A stretch of DNA of 14,853 nt from positions 1-14,853 of the forward strand of contig CALFXX010000161.1 of assembly GCA_937952975.1 (NCBI GenBank), read 5' to 3'. The notes under the pieces were generated by a model. That model ran no database searches and was not told the origin of the DNA. It was given only the letters and a program-made list of their open reading frames with translations. Numbering within the stretch: position 1 is the stretch's first letter; each line of letters opens with the position of its first letter. The stretch is from an uncultured Alcaligenaceae bacterium. Its GTDB lineage: Bacteria; Pseudomonadota; Gammaproteobacteria; Burkholderiales; Burkholderiaceae_B. Below, piece by piece: positions 1 through 6,641 of this stretch. The translations under genes were made by a program, and so were the position numbers.

Positions 1-51
1 ATACGAGATAAACATCGGTGACTGGAGTTCAGACGTGTGCTCTTCCGATCT
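1..51 (+). other. Illumina P7 adapter left at contig end (artefact)
   Basis: Bases 1-9 are the 3' end of the Illumina P7 flow-cell sequence. Bases 10-17 (AAACATCG) sit where the 8-base sample index belongs. Bases 18-51 match the complete 34-base multiplexing read-2 primer sequence, ending in GCTCTTCCGATCT. The order P7 tail, index, read-2 primer is exactly that of a library molecule. Genomic sequence starts at base 52. This is a sequencing or assembly artefact that was not trimmed and has no biological role. It also supplies an accidental GTG codon at 35 that would be mistaken for the start of secA. Confidence 0.98.
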
Positions 52-52
52 G

Positions 53-2623
53 TTACTGCCCGAGGCGTTTGCCGTTGTGCGCGAAGCCGGTGTGCGCGTC
101 TTTGGGATGCGACATTTTGATGTGCAGCTTTTAGGCGGCATGGTGTTGCATCACGGCCAAATCGCCGAAATGCGCACAGGCGAGGGCAAGACCTTGATGG
201 CGACCCTGCCGGTGTATCTCAATGCCCTTCAAGGGCGTGGGGTGCATGTTGTGACAGTCAACGATTATCTGGCAAGACGCGATGCCCAGTGGATGGGGCG
301 CTTATATGGATTTCTTGGTTTGACTGTTGGTGTGGTCGTGCCCCAGCAAGATAATGCCGAAAAAATCCAAGCCTACCGTGCCGACATTACGTACGGTACA
401 AACAATGAGTTCGGCTTTGATTACCTTCGCGACAATATGGAACACCGCGTTGAAGACCGGCGCCAGCGTTCGCTTGTTTTTGCGATCGTCGATGAGGTGG
501 ATTCGATTTTGATCGACGAGGCGCGCACACCTCTGATCATTTCAGGGCAGGCTGAAGATCACACAGAGTTGTATGTACGCATGAATGCAGTCCCCGCGTT
601 GTTGACACGTATGGTTGCAGAGCCTAAGCCGACCGAGCCCGAGCCAGAAGGCGATTACTGGGTTGACGAAAAAAATCACACGGTTTATTTGTCAGAGGCT
701 GGTCACGAAAAATCTGAAAGTATTCTTACACGACTACAGTTATTGCCCGAAGGGCAATCGTTATACGAGCCGCGCAATATTGCTTTGATGCATCATCTGA
801 TGGCGGCCTTACGTGGTCACACCTTGTTTCATCGCGACCAGCACTATGTGGTGCAAGATGGCGAGGTTGTGATTGTCGATGAGTTCACGGGTCGAATGAT
901 GGTTGGGCGTCGTTGGTCAGACGGGCTGCATCAAGCGGTCGAGGCAAAAGAGGGCGTCAAGATTCAACTCGAAAACCAGACGCTGGCATCGATTACGTTT
1001 CAAAATTTCTTTCGGATGTATGAAAAGCTTGCAGGTATGACTGGCACGGCCGACACCGAGGCCTACGAGTTTCAAGAGATTTATGGCTTGCAAACGGTCA
1101 TCGTGCCAACAAACCGCCCCATGGTTCGTGCCGATCAAAACGATCAGATCTTTAAATCAGCACCTGAAAAGTTCAATGCTATTTTGGCTGACATTCGCGA
1201 CTGCCAAGAGCGCGGGCAACCTGTCTTGGTGGGTACCACAAGCATCGAAAACTCTGAGTTATTGTCGGGCATGCTTGACAAGGCGAAACTGGTGCACGAA
1301 GTGCTCAATGCCAAGCAGCATGCCCGCGAAGCCGAAATTGTGGCGCAGGCAGGTCAGCCAGGTCATATCACGATCGCAACAAACATGGCCGGACGTGGCA
1401 CGGACATCGTGTTGGGCGGTAGTATCGAAAAACAAATTGAACTGATTCGCGCAAAGGCCGAGCTTTCAGAAGCTGAAAAACTGTCTCAGATCGAAAAAAT
1501 TCGTCAAGAGTGGCAGCCTTTAAACGATCGCGTCAAAGCAGCCGGTGGCTTACGAATCATCGGTACCGAGCGGCATGAGTCGCGCCGTATTGATAATCAG
1601 CTGCGTGGTCGTGCCGGCCGACAGGGCGATCCGGGCTCGTCAAGATTTTATTTGTCGCTTGAAGATCCGTTGATGCGTATTTTTGCGGGCGACCGCGTGC
1701 GCGCGATTATGGAAAGACTCAAATTGCCCGAGGGTGAACCGATTGAGGCAGGCATGGTGTCGCGCTCAATTGAGTCTGCACAACGTAAAGTCGAAGGCCG
1801 CAACTTTGACGTGCGTAAGCAGCTGCTTGAGTACGACGATGTGGCCAATGATCAGCGCAAGGTGTTGTATGCCCAGCGCAATGAGGTTCTTGAGTCAGCG
1901 TCGATCACGGACACGATTCATAGCTTGCGTGATGGCACGTTTAGCGACTTGGTACATAAATTTGTGCCACAAGATTCGGTTGAAGAGCAGTGGGATGTCG
2001 CAGCACTGCAACTCTCACTTGAGTCTGACTGGCAACTTAGTGTGCCGTTAGCCGAGCAGGTTAAGCAATCAAAGAGCTTTACAGACGAAGACGTCTTAGA
2101 GCAGGTGTTGCTTGCAGCACGTCAGGCTTACGAACAAAAAATTGAAACGGTTGGCGCAGAATCGTGGGCTAATTTTGAGCGTTCGATTATGTTGCAGGTC
2201 ATTGACTCGCAATGGCGCGAGCATCTCTCAGCACTTGATCACCTACGTCAGGGTATTCATCTGCGTGGCTATGCACAAAAAAATCCCAAGCAAGAGTACA
2301 AGCGCGAGGCCTTTGAACTCTTTTCAGATATGCTTGACCGCGTGCGTGATGATGCGATCAAGGTGCTAATGACCGTGCGCATCCAGTCGGCTGAAGAAGT
2401 GCAGCAGGCTGAGCAAGACGCTGCGCAAGCGGCTCAAAATCAGCAGGTTGAATACCAGCACTCAGAGTATCAAGAGGGCGGTGAGCAGCCAGCGGCAGTC
2501 CCTGCGCCCGCCTCAGACCACCCAGGTACAGTTCGCAATATGCTGCCTAAGGTGGGGCGTAACGAACCGTGCCCCTGCGGTAGCGGAAAAAAATACAAGC
2601 AGTGTCACGGCCAACTTAAATAG
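53..2623 (+). CDS. secA: SecA preprotein translocase ATPase, 5'-truncated
   Basis: SecA is the ATPase that pushes unfolded preproteins through the SecYEG channel at the inner membrane. Counting residues from an in-frame GTG at 35, I see the Walker A motif MRTGEGKT (46-53), the DEAD-box variant DEVD (153-156), the motor-domain blocks VGTTSIENSE, TNMAGRGTDI and QLRGRAGRQGDPGSSR, and the C-terminal zinc-binding tail with Cys846, Cys848, Cys857 and His858. That tail binds SecB and phospholipid. The Walker lysine is residue 52 here but 108 in E. coli SecA. About 60 native N-terminal residues are therefore missing, and the first five or six residues of the open frame are encoded by the adapter. The true start lies off the contig. 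The gene is probably intact in the organism, because the break coincides with the adapter junction. The sequence is very like Bordetella-type SecA. The downstream membrane-protein gene starts 18 bases after the stop. Confidence 0.97.
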   Translation, partial: LLPEAFAVVREAGVRVFGMRHFDVQLLGGMVLHHGQIAEMRTGEGKTLMATLPVYLNALQGRGVHVVTVNDYLARRDAQWMGRLYGFLGLTVGVVVPQQDNAEKIQAYRADITYGTNNEFGFDYLRDNMEHRVEDRRQRSLVFAIVDEVDSILIDEARTPLIISGQAEDHTELYVRMNAVPALLTRMVAEPKPTEPEPEGDYWVDEKNHTVYLSEAGHEKSESILTRLQLLPEGQSLYEPRNIALMHHLMAALRGHTLFHRDQHYVVQDGEVVIVDEFTGRMMVGRRWSDGLHQAVEAKEGVKIQLENQTLASITFQNFFRMYEKLAGMTGTADTEAYEFQEIYGLQTVIVPTNRPMVRADQNDQIFKSAPEKFNAILADIRDCQERGQPVLVGTTSIENSELLSGMLDKAKLVHEVLNAKQHAREAEIVAQAGQPGHITIATNMAGRGTDIVLGGSIEKQIELIRAKAELSEAEKLSQIEKIRQEWQPLNDRVKAAGGLRIIGTERHESRRIDNQLRGRAGRQGDPGSSRFYLSLEDPLMRIFAGDRVRAIMERLKLPEGEPIEAGMVSRSIESAQRKVEGRNFDVRKQLLEYDDVANDQRKVLYAQRNEVLESASITDTIHSLRDGTFSDLVHKFVPQDSVEEQWDVAALQLSLESDWQLSVPLAEQVKQSKSFTDEDVLEQVLLAARQAYEQKIETVGAESWANFERSIMLQVIDSQWREHLSALDHLRQGIHLRGYAQKNPKQEYKREAFELFSDMLDRVRDDAIKVLMTVRIQSAEEVQQAEQDAAQAAQNQQVEYQHSEYQEGGEQPAAVPAPASDHPGTVRNMLPKVGRNEPCPCGSGKKYKQCHGQLK

Positions 2624-2641
2624 TTTTTTCAGAGACTGCTC

Positions 2642-3700
2642 ATGCATCACGATCTCACCCGTAACACCCTCGCAGTGTTTTGTATCGTGGGCTTGATTGC
2701 ATTATCGCTTTGGGTGCTTCGTCCATTTCTGGCCGCTACGGTATGGTCGACCATGCTTGTCGTGGCAACCTGGCCTTGGTTGGTCTCTTTGCAAAAAGCT
2801 TTTGGGGGGCGGCGCGTGCCAGCGGTCTTAGTGATGACGCTGGGGATGTTGTTGCTCTTAATCGCGCCACTCTGGTGGGCGATCAGCACGATTACTCAGA
2901 AGTCTGATCAGTTTATGGTGCTAGGTAAAAGCTTAGCGAGCAACGGGTTGCCAGCCCTGCCCGACTGGGTCGAGCACATTCCTTTTGTGGGTGAAAAAAT
3001 CAATACTGCCTGGACTGACCTCATTGCGGGTGGCGCTTCCGGTTTTATGGATCATGTGGCGCCCTACGCCGCGTCAACGGGCCGGTGGGTGTTGTCGCAA
3101 TTTGGCGGTTTGGGCGGCATGTTGATTCAATTTTTATTAGTGGTCACGATCTCGGCAATTTTGTACTCATCGGGTGAAGTGGCGGCAAAAATGATTCGTA
3201 GCTTTGGTTCTCGTCTGGCGGGCGCACGTGGCGAAGGTGCGATGGTACTTGCAGGGCAAGCAATTCGGGCAGTCGCATTGGGTGTGGGCGTCACCGCGGT
3301 TGTGCAAACGGTATTGGGCGGCGTGGGTTTGGTGATTGCTGGCGTGCCTTTTGCGGCAATATTGTCAGCGCTCATGTTGATGTTGTGTATCGCGCAAATC
3401 GGCCCAAGTCTGGTGTTGTTTCCGGCAGTTGGTTGGATGTTCTGGCAAGGTGATACCGGTTGGGCAATGTTTTTATTGGTGTGGAGCCTGATTGTTGTTA
3501 GCCTCGACAATTTCTTGCGGCCGATGCTGATTAAGCGCGGCGCCGACTTGCCTTTGCTGCTGATTTTTGCGGGCGTGATCGGTGGCTTATTGAGCTTTGG
3601 CTTGATTGGGATTTTTGTTGGGCCAGTTGCCCTTGCGGTCACCTACACCTTGGCTCAGGCCTGGGTGTCTGAGTCGGTTGCCAACGACGACGAATCTTAA
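2642..3700 (+). CDS. ydiK: AI-2E family transporter, YdiK type
   Basis: This is a polytopic inner-membrane protein of 352 residues from the AI-2E/PerM (formerly UPF0118) family. It resembles E. coli YdiK along its whole length, sharing RLAGxRG, QAIRAVALGV, VQxVLGGxGL, DNxxRPMLI and GADLPLxL. The usual family pattern is visible: two hydrophobic pairs near the N-terminus (about 10-50 and 60-85), a soluble middle segment, and a C-terminal block of several membrane helices (about 160-340). The substrate of YdiK-type members is not established. Some relatives export autoinducer-2 and others act as Na+(Li+)/H+ antiporters, so no substrate is assigned. The ATG at 2642 has only a weak purine-rich stretch upstream (AGAGA). 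The gene lies 18 bases after secA and may be co-transcribed with it, but no functional link is apparent. Confidence 0.9.
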   Translation: MHHDLTRNTLAVFCIVGLIALSLWVLRPFLAATVWSTMLVVATWPWLVSLQKAFGGRRVPAVLVMTLGMLLLLIAPLWWAISTITQKSDQFMVLGKSLASNGLPALPDWVEHIPFVGEKINTAWTDLIAGGASGFMDHVAPYAASTGRWVLSQFGGLGGMLIQFLLVVTISAILYSSGEVAAKMIRSFGSRLAGARGEGAMVLAGQAIRAVALGVGVTAVVQTVLGGVGLVIAGVPFAAILSALMLMLCIAQIGPSLVLFPAVGWMFWQGDTGWAMFLLVWSLIVVSLDNFLRPMLIKRGADLPLLLIFAGVIGGLLSFGLIGIFVGPVALAVTYTLAQAWVSESVANDDES

Positions 3701-3746
3701 TGCAAGCAGTACGCGCCGCCCGTAAGGTTAGAATTTTTGCGACACT

Positions 3747-4214
3747 TTACTCGGCGTAGTCAAGCGGCAAAGCCGTGGTGCACTTGATTGTTTCCATGAC
3801 AAAGGCTGAACTGACGTCCAGTAAATCAACCGTGCGGATGAGTCGTTTATAGACGCTGTCATAACGGCTGATATCGGGCACCACGATTTTTAGCAAATAG
3901 TCGGCGTTGCCGCTCAGGCGGTATATCTCAACAATCTCTGGAATGCTCGTCGCGCCTGCCATAAAGCGTTGCATCCATTGCTCATTGTGCTGGCTGGTAC
4001 GCAGGGTAACAAACGTGGTCAGCCCCAGATTCAGCTTTTTGGCATCGCACAGTGCAACTTGCCTTTGAATGACGCCCTCAGCCTGTAACTTTTGAATGCG
4101 TCGCCAGCAGGGCGTTTGGGTCAAGTTGACGGCACTGGCAACCTCGGCCAAAGATAAGCTTGCATTGGCCTGCAGTAGCTCTAGAATTTCTCGGTCTTTT
4201 TTATCAATCGCCAT
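3747..4214 (-). CDS. Lrp/AsnC family transcriptional regulator
   Basis: This 155-residue protein has standard Lrp/AsnC length and layout. An N-terminal winged helix-turn-helix (about 4-60) carries DREILELLQ, the recognition segment LTQTPCWRRIQKL and GVI. An RAM ligand-binding and oligomerisation domain follows (about 65-145), with the typical segment SGNADYLLKIVVPD. Such proteins usually bind an amino acid and control genes for its use. Here the gene is divergent from a cysteine dioxygenase gene, so cysteine or a related sulfur amino acid is the natural candidate ligand. That is inference from position; Lrp-type regulators beside cysteine dioxygenase genes are a recurring arrangement in proteobacteria. 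Its own predicted promoter overlaps a 15-bp Lrp-like palindrome at 4284-4298, which suggests autoregulation. The ATG at 4214 has no good Shine-Dalgarno, but the HTH begins right after it, as is usual for the family. Confidence 0.92.
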   Translation of the reverse strand: MAIDKKDREILELLQANASLSLAEVASAVNLTQTPCWRRIQKLQAEGVIQRQVALCDAKKLNLGLTTFVTLRTSQHNEQWMQRFMAGATSIPEIVEIYRLSGNADYLLKIVVPDISRYDSVYKRLIRTVDLLDVSSAFVMETIKCTTALPLDYAE

Positions 4215-4279
4215 AGGTTGTTACAAAAATCGCTCGTGATCGAGTGCTGTCAGTGCTGATGAAAGTGATTGATTCTTCA

Positions 4280-4308
4280 ATAATAGAATTTATTTCTACA
4301 AAAATTAA
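4280..4308 (-). promoter_or_regulatory. Candidate sigma-70 promoter of the Lrp-type gene
   Basis: On the minus strand, TTAATT (4303-4308) and TATTAT (4280-4285) are separated by 17 bp, which fits -35 and -10 boxes reading toward the regulator gene. The Lrp-like palindrome at 4284-4298 occupies the spacer and the edge of the -10. That is where a repressor would exclude RNA polymerase. The boxes match the consensus only in part, and the region is AT-rich, so chance matches are possible. Confidence 0.4.
4284..4298. promoter_or_regulatory. Lrp-like operator palindrome
   Basis: TAGAATTTATTTCTA is a 15-bp site with perfect 5-bp inverted arms, TAGAA and TTCTA, around a 5-bp AT centre. Compared with the E. 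coli Lrp consensus YAGHAWATTWTDCTR it matches at 13 of 15 positions, including the outer AG and CT that matter most. A second AT-rich dyad, TTAAT-TT-ATTAA (4305-4316), is centred about 19.5 bp away, close to two helical turns, as expected for cooperative binding of an Lrp octamer. The site lies between the divergent regulator and dioxygenase genes. Binding has not been shown. Confidence 0.55.
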
Positions 4309-4393
4309 TTTATTAAGAAAATATAACCCTATTTAGTGCATAAAAGCGAAAAAAAGAAAGAAATTGCTCGAGCATTCTCTTTAAGATGGTGTC

Positions 4394-5014
4394 ATGGAAA
4401 ACACCTCATCCTTGACCACGCATCATTCGCGCCCAACGGCGCATCGTTATCCTCATCAGGTCGAGTCAAGACTCGATCAACTTCTACCGGGGTGCTCGAC
4501 CGCGCTTGCACAGGCCTGCCGCGAGGCTCCAGATCTAATGCCCTACCGTGTGCGGCAAGCCTTAAACCGTGTCTTGACGCCAGCCTTAGTCCCAGGCGTC
4601 GTCACGAGTTTGCTCAACCTGCCGCGGGCCGAGCACACCTATTCGCGTCATGTTTTGCATGCGGATCCTCAGGGGCGTTTTACTGTAGTTGCCTTGGTTT
4701 GGGCGCCGGGTCAGGCAAGTCCAGTTCACGCACACTACACGTGGTGTGCCTATCGCGTCCTGAGTGGTGTCCTCACTGAAACGCACTACGCTTGGGATGC
4801 AGCGGCTGGGCACGCCTACCCTTTTAATAGTCTCTCGCGTGCCGCCGGGCAAAGCGTTTGCGGTCATGCTGGCCTTGAGTTGATCCACCGCCTCGGTAAC
4901 GCCTCGCACGATGATTTGGTGCCAGCGGTGTCAATGCATGTGTATGGTATCGATTCTGAACGTGTCAGCACGCATGTGAATCGTGTGCTGGCGTCGGTGC
5001 AGCGAGTGTCTTAA
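4394..5014 (+). CDS. Cysteine dioxygenase (Arg-type thiol dioxygenase, cupin)
   Basis: Cysteine dioxygenase is a cytoplasmic non-haem iron enzyme that oxidises the cysteine thiol to cysteine sulfinate with O2. The three iron-binding histidines are visible: His112 and His114 in PVHAHYTWC, and His182 in SMHVYG. Tyr184, in the same motif, matches the conserved active-site tyrosine. YSRHVLH (83-89) aligns with the Y-T-R-N segment of mammalian enzymes, placing Arg85 at the carboxylate-binding arginine. This marks an Arg-type enzyme (cysteine) rather than the Gln-type family that uses 3-mercaptopropionate. Cys118 lies near the position of the Cys-Tyr crosslink cysteine of mammals, but a one-residue gap leaves the equivalence uncertain. 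The length, 206 residues, is normal for bacterial members. The ATG at 4394 has only a weak SD. The gene is divergent from an Lrp-type regulator that probably controls it. Confidence 0.88.
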   Translation: MENTSSLTTHHSRPTAHRYPHQVESRLDQLLPGCSTALAQACREAPDLMPYRVRQALNRVLTPALVPGVVTSLLNLPRAEHTYSRHVLHADPQGRFTVVALVWAPGQASPVHAHYTWCAYRVLSGVLTETHYAWDAAAGHAYPFNSLSRAAGQSVCGHAGLELIHRLGNASHDDLVPAVSMHVYGIDSERVSTHVNRVLASVQRVS

Positions 5015-5018
5015 CAAG

Positions 5019-5048
5019 GTGCTGCAAGTGAGTGATCTTGCAAAGCAC
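5019..5048. terminator. Hairpin between convergent genes, possible terminator
   Basis: GTGC-TGCAAG (5019-5028) pairs with CTTGCA-AA-GCAC (5037-5048) around an 8-base loop, giving a ten-pair stem with a two-base bulge. It begins 4 bases after the cysteine dioxygenase stop and lies between that gene and the convergent mgtE. This is where a shared terminator would be expected. No U-tract follows on either strand, so it would not be a classical intrinsic terminator. Confidence 0.3.
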
Positions 5049-5066
5049 AACGCGCGCGCCCACTTC

Positions 5067-5090
5067 GCAGCTCAATTTGCAGCTCAATTT
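5067..5090. repeat. Two-copy 12-bp tandem repeat
   Basis: GCAGCTCAATTT occurs twice head to tail (5067-5078 and 5079-5090), and the repeat continues for two more bases (GC). It lies in the gap just past the end of mgtE and ends 4 bases before the mgtE stop codon. It looks like a small slippage duplication. No function is evident. Confidence 0.85.
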
Positions 5091-5094
5091 GCGC

Positions 5095-6561
5095 CTAAAG
5101 CAAAAATATCGTCGCTAGCCCTAAAAAGATAAAGAACCCCAGAGAGTCGGTTGCGAAGGTTAGTAATACCGAGGAGCCCATCGCGGGGTCTTTGCCAAAA
5201 CGAGTGCGTACTACCGGCACCAACACTCCAATCGTGGCACCGATCAGCATGTTGCAGATCATTGCTGCCATCATCACCAGCGCGATCGGTATCGAGTTTG
5301 AAATACCCCAGGCAAAGACAGCCGCCACTGCGCTGCCCACCAAACCAACCAAAAACGTCACCAGCATTTCGCGTTTGACGAGCTGCCAAACATTTTTTTC
5401 AGTAATTCTGCCCACGGCAAGCGCACGAATAATTAACGTCATCGTTTGATTGCCCGAGTTGCCGCCAATGCCTGCCACAATCGACATTAAAAACGCGAGC
5501 ATCACGATCGTGCTGACGGTGTCTTCAAAGCGCGACGCCACAAATGATGCAATCGCCGCCGTACAAAGATTGAGTAGCAGCCACGGTGCACGGTTACGCA
5601 ACGCCATCGTGACAGGCGCGAAGATGTCTTCTTCTTGCATACCGGCGCGTGACAAAGCTTGTTCGTCAGAGTCTTCGCGGATCACATCCACGACCTCTGC
5701 GATCGTGACGCGCCCAACCAGTCTACCTAGTTCGTCGACCACAGGTGCAGACACCAAATCGTAGCGTTCGAACGCGCCTGCGGCCTCTGAGTCAGAGTCT
5801 AGCGGGCTGAGCGACAGATAGTCTGGGCTCATTACCGAGGCCACGTCCACTTCAGGTTCGTTGACCAGAAGGGCGGATAAGGTAAGCGTGCCAAGCAGTT
5901 TGTCTTGCCTGTCTACGACAAAAATTTGATCGGTATGATCGGGTAATTCAGGTAGGCGCCTCAGGTAGCGCAGCACGACTTCAAGCGAGACGTCTTCGCG
6001 CACCCGCACCATTTCAAAATCCATGATGCTGCCAACGCTATCGTCGGGGTAGCCCATGGCTTCAATCAGGCGGGCACGCTCTTCGATCGTTAGACCTTTT
6101 TGCACTTCGGCCACCACGTCGGGCGGAAGGTCAGGTGCCAGATCAGCGAGCTCGTCGGCGTCCATGTTGCCAGTGGCAGCAACCAAGTCTTGACGATCCA
6201 TCGCTTCAATCAGCGATTCGCGCACCCAGTCTGCGACTTCGAGCAGAACGTCTGCGTCGTGCTCTGCGCCGACCAAGCGCCAGATCAACAGGCGATCGTC
6301 GCTTGGTAATGACTCGAGAATAAAGGCGATATCAGCCGGGTGTAGGCCGTTTACCAGTGCCGATAGTTCAGCTTCATGTTGTCGATGCAACAAGCCTTCG
6401 ACTAAATCAGAGCGTGAGTCATTTTGCTCTTGGCGGTGGACTAGATTTTCGACTAGTTCGTGACGATGCAGCACCTCTTGCACAGTCGCGAGTGCGAGTT
6501 GTGCGTCTTCGGGGTCAAGGCGACCAACCGGTATGGGTGCGTCATTTGTAGTCTGGGTCAT
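5095..6561 (-). CDS. mgtE: Magnesium transporter MgtE
   Basis: MgtE is a dimeric, Mg2+-gated magnesium channel of the inner membrane. Counting from the ATG at 6561 (488 residues), I see an N-terminal helical MgtE_N domain (about 60-175), two CBS domains (about 179-241 and 242-301) that sense cytosolic Mg2+, a connecting helix, and a five-helix pore domain (about 322-488). The pore domain contains GIGGNSGNQ (around 365-372). Near the C-terminus KDPAMGSSVLLTFATD carries the conserved Asp458 and the pore-region Asp472. A TTG at 6603 would add 14 residues with no family resemblance, so I prefer the ATG; neither start has a strong SD. The N-terminal arm contains a repeated element, LVENLVHRQ then LVEGLLHRQ. 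The gene lies about 63 bases downstream of the yeiH-type stop on the same strand and may be co-transcribed with it. Confidence 0.95.
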   Translation of the reverse strand: MTQTTNDAPIPVGRLDPEDAQLALATVQEVLHRHELVENLVHRQEQNDSRSDLVEGLLHRQHEAELSALVNGLHPADIAFILESLPSDDRLLIWRLVGAEHDADVLLEVADWVRESLIEAMDRQDLVAATGNMDADELADLAPDLPPDVVAEVQKGLTIEERARLIEAMGYPDDSVGSIMDFEMVRVREDVSLEVVLRYLRRLPELPDHTDQIFVVDRQDKLLGTLTLSALLVNEPEVDVASVMSPDYLSLSPLDSDSEAAGAFERYDLVSAPVVDELGRLVGRVTIAEVVDVIREDSDEQALSRAGMQEEDIFAPVTMALRNRAPWLLLNLCTAAIASFVASRFEDTVSTIVMLAFLMSIVAGIGGNSGNQTMTLIIRALAVGRITEKNVWQLVKREMLVTFLVGLVGSAVAAVFAWGISNSIPIALVMMAAMICNMLIGATIGVLVPVVRTRFGKDPAMGSSVLLTFATDSLGFFIFLGLATIFLL

Positions 6562-6624
6562 GAGTCGTGGCCGGGCAACCGTATTGTTCAAACTAACGTG
6601 CAAGGCTAGAGCTGTTAAGCGAGA

Positions 6625-6641
6625 TCAAGCAATAAGCTTGA
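6625..6641. other. Short inverted repeat over the yeiH stop codon
   Basis: TCAAGC (6625-6630) and GCTTGA (6636-6641) form a perfect 6-bp inverted repeat around AATAA. It covers the last codons and the stop of the upstream gene. With no U-tract and a weak stem it could slow polymerase or protect an mRNA end between yeiH and mgtE. It may equally be chance. Confidence 0.25.

Noticed and set aside
3127..3642. Open frame of 171 codons on the minus strand inside the YdiK-type gene
   Set aside because: It is fully antisense to a well-supported membrane protein. Its composition is rich in Thr, Pro, Ala and Lys, as expected when hydrophobic codons are read backwards. It resembles no family.
4336..4779. 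Open frame of 147 codons on the plus strand overlapping the cysteine dioxygenase
   Set aside because: It overlaps the dioxygenase in another frame, and the translation is Ser/Arg/Cys-rich without domain resemblance. The dioxygenase frame has all expected motifs.
6562..6603. 14-residue TTG-initiated extension of MgtE
   Set aside because: A rare start codon, no SD and no family resemblance. The ATG at 6561 gives a normal-looking start.
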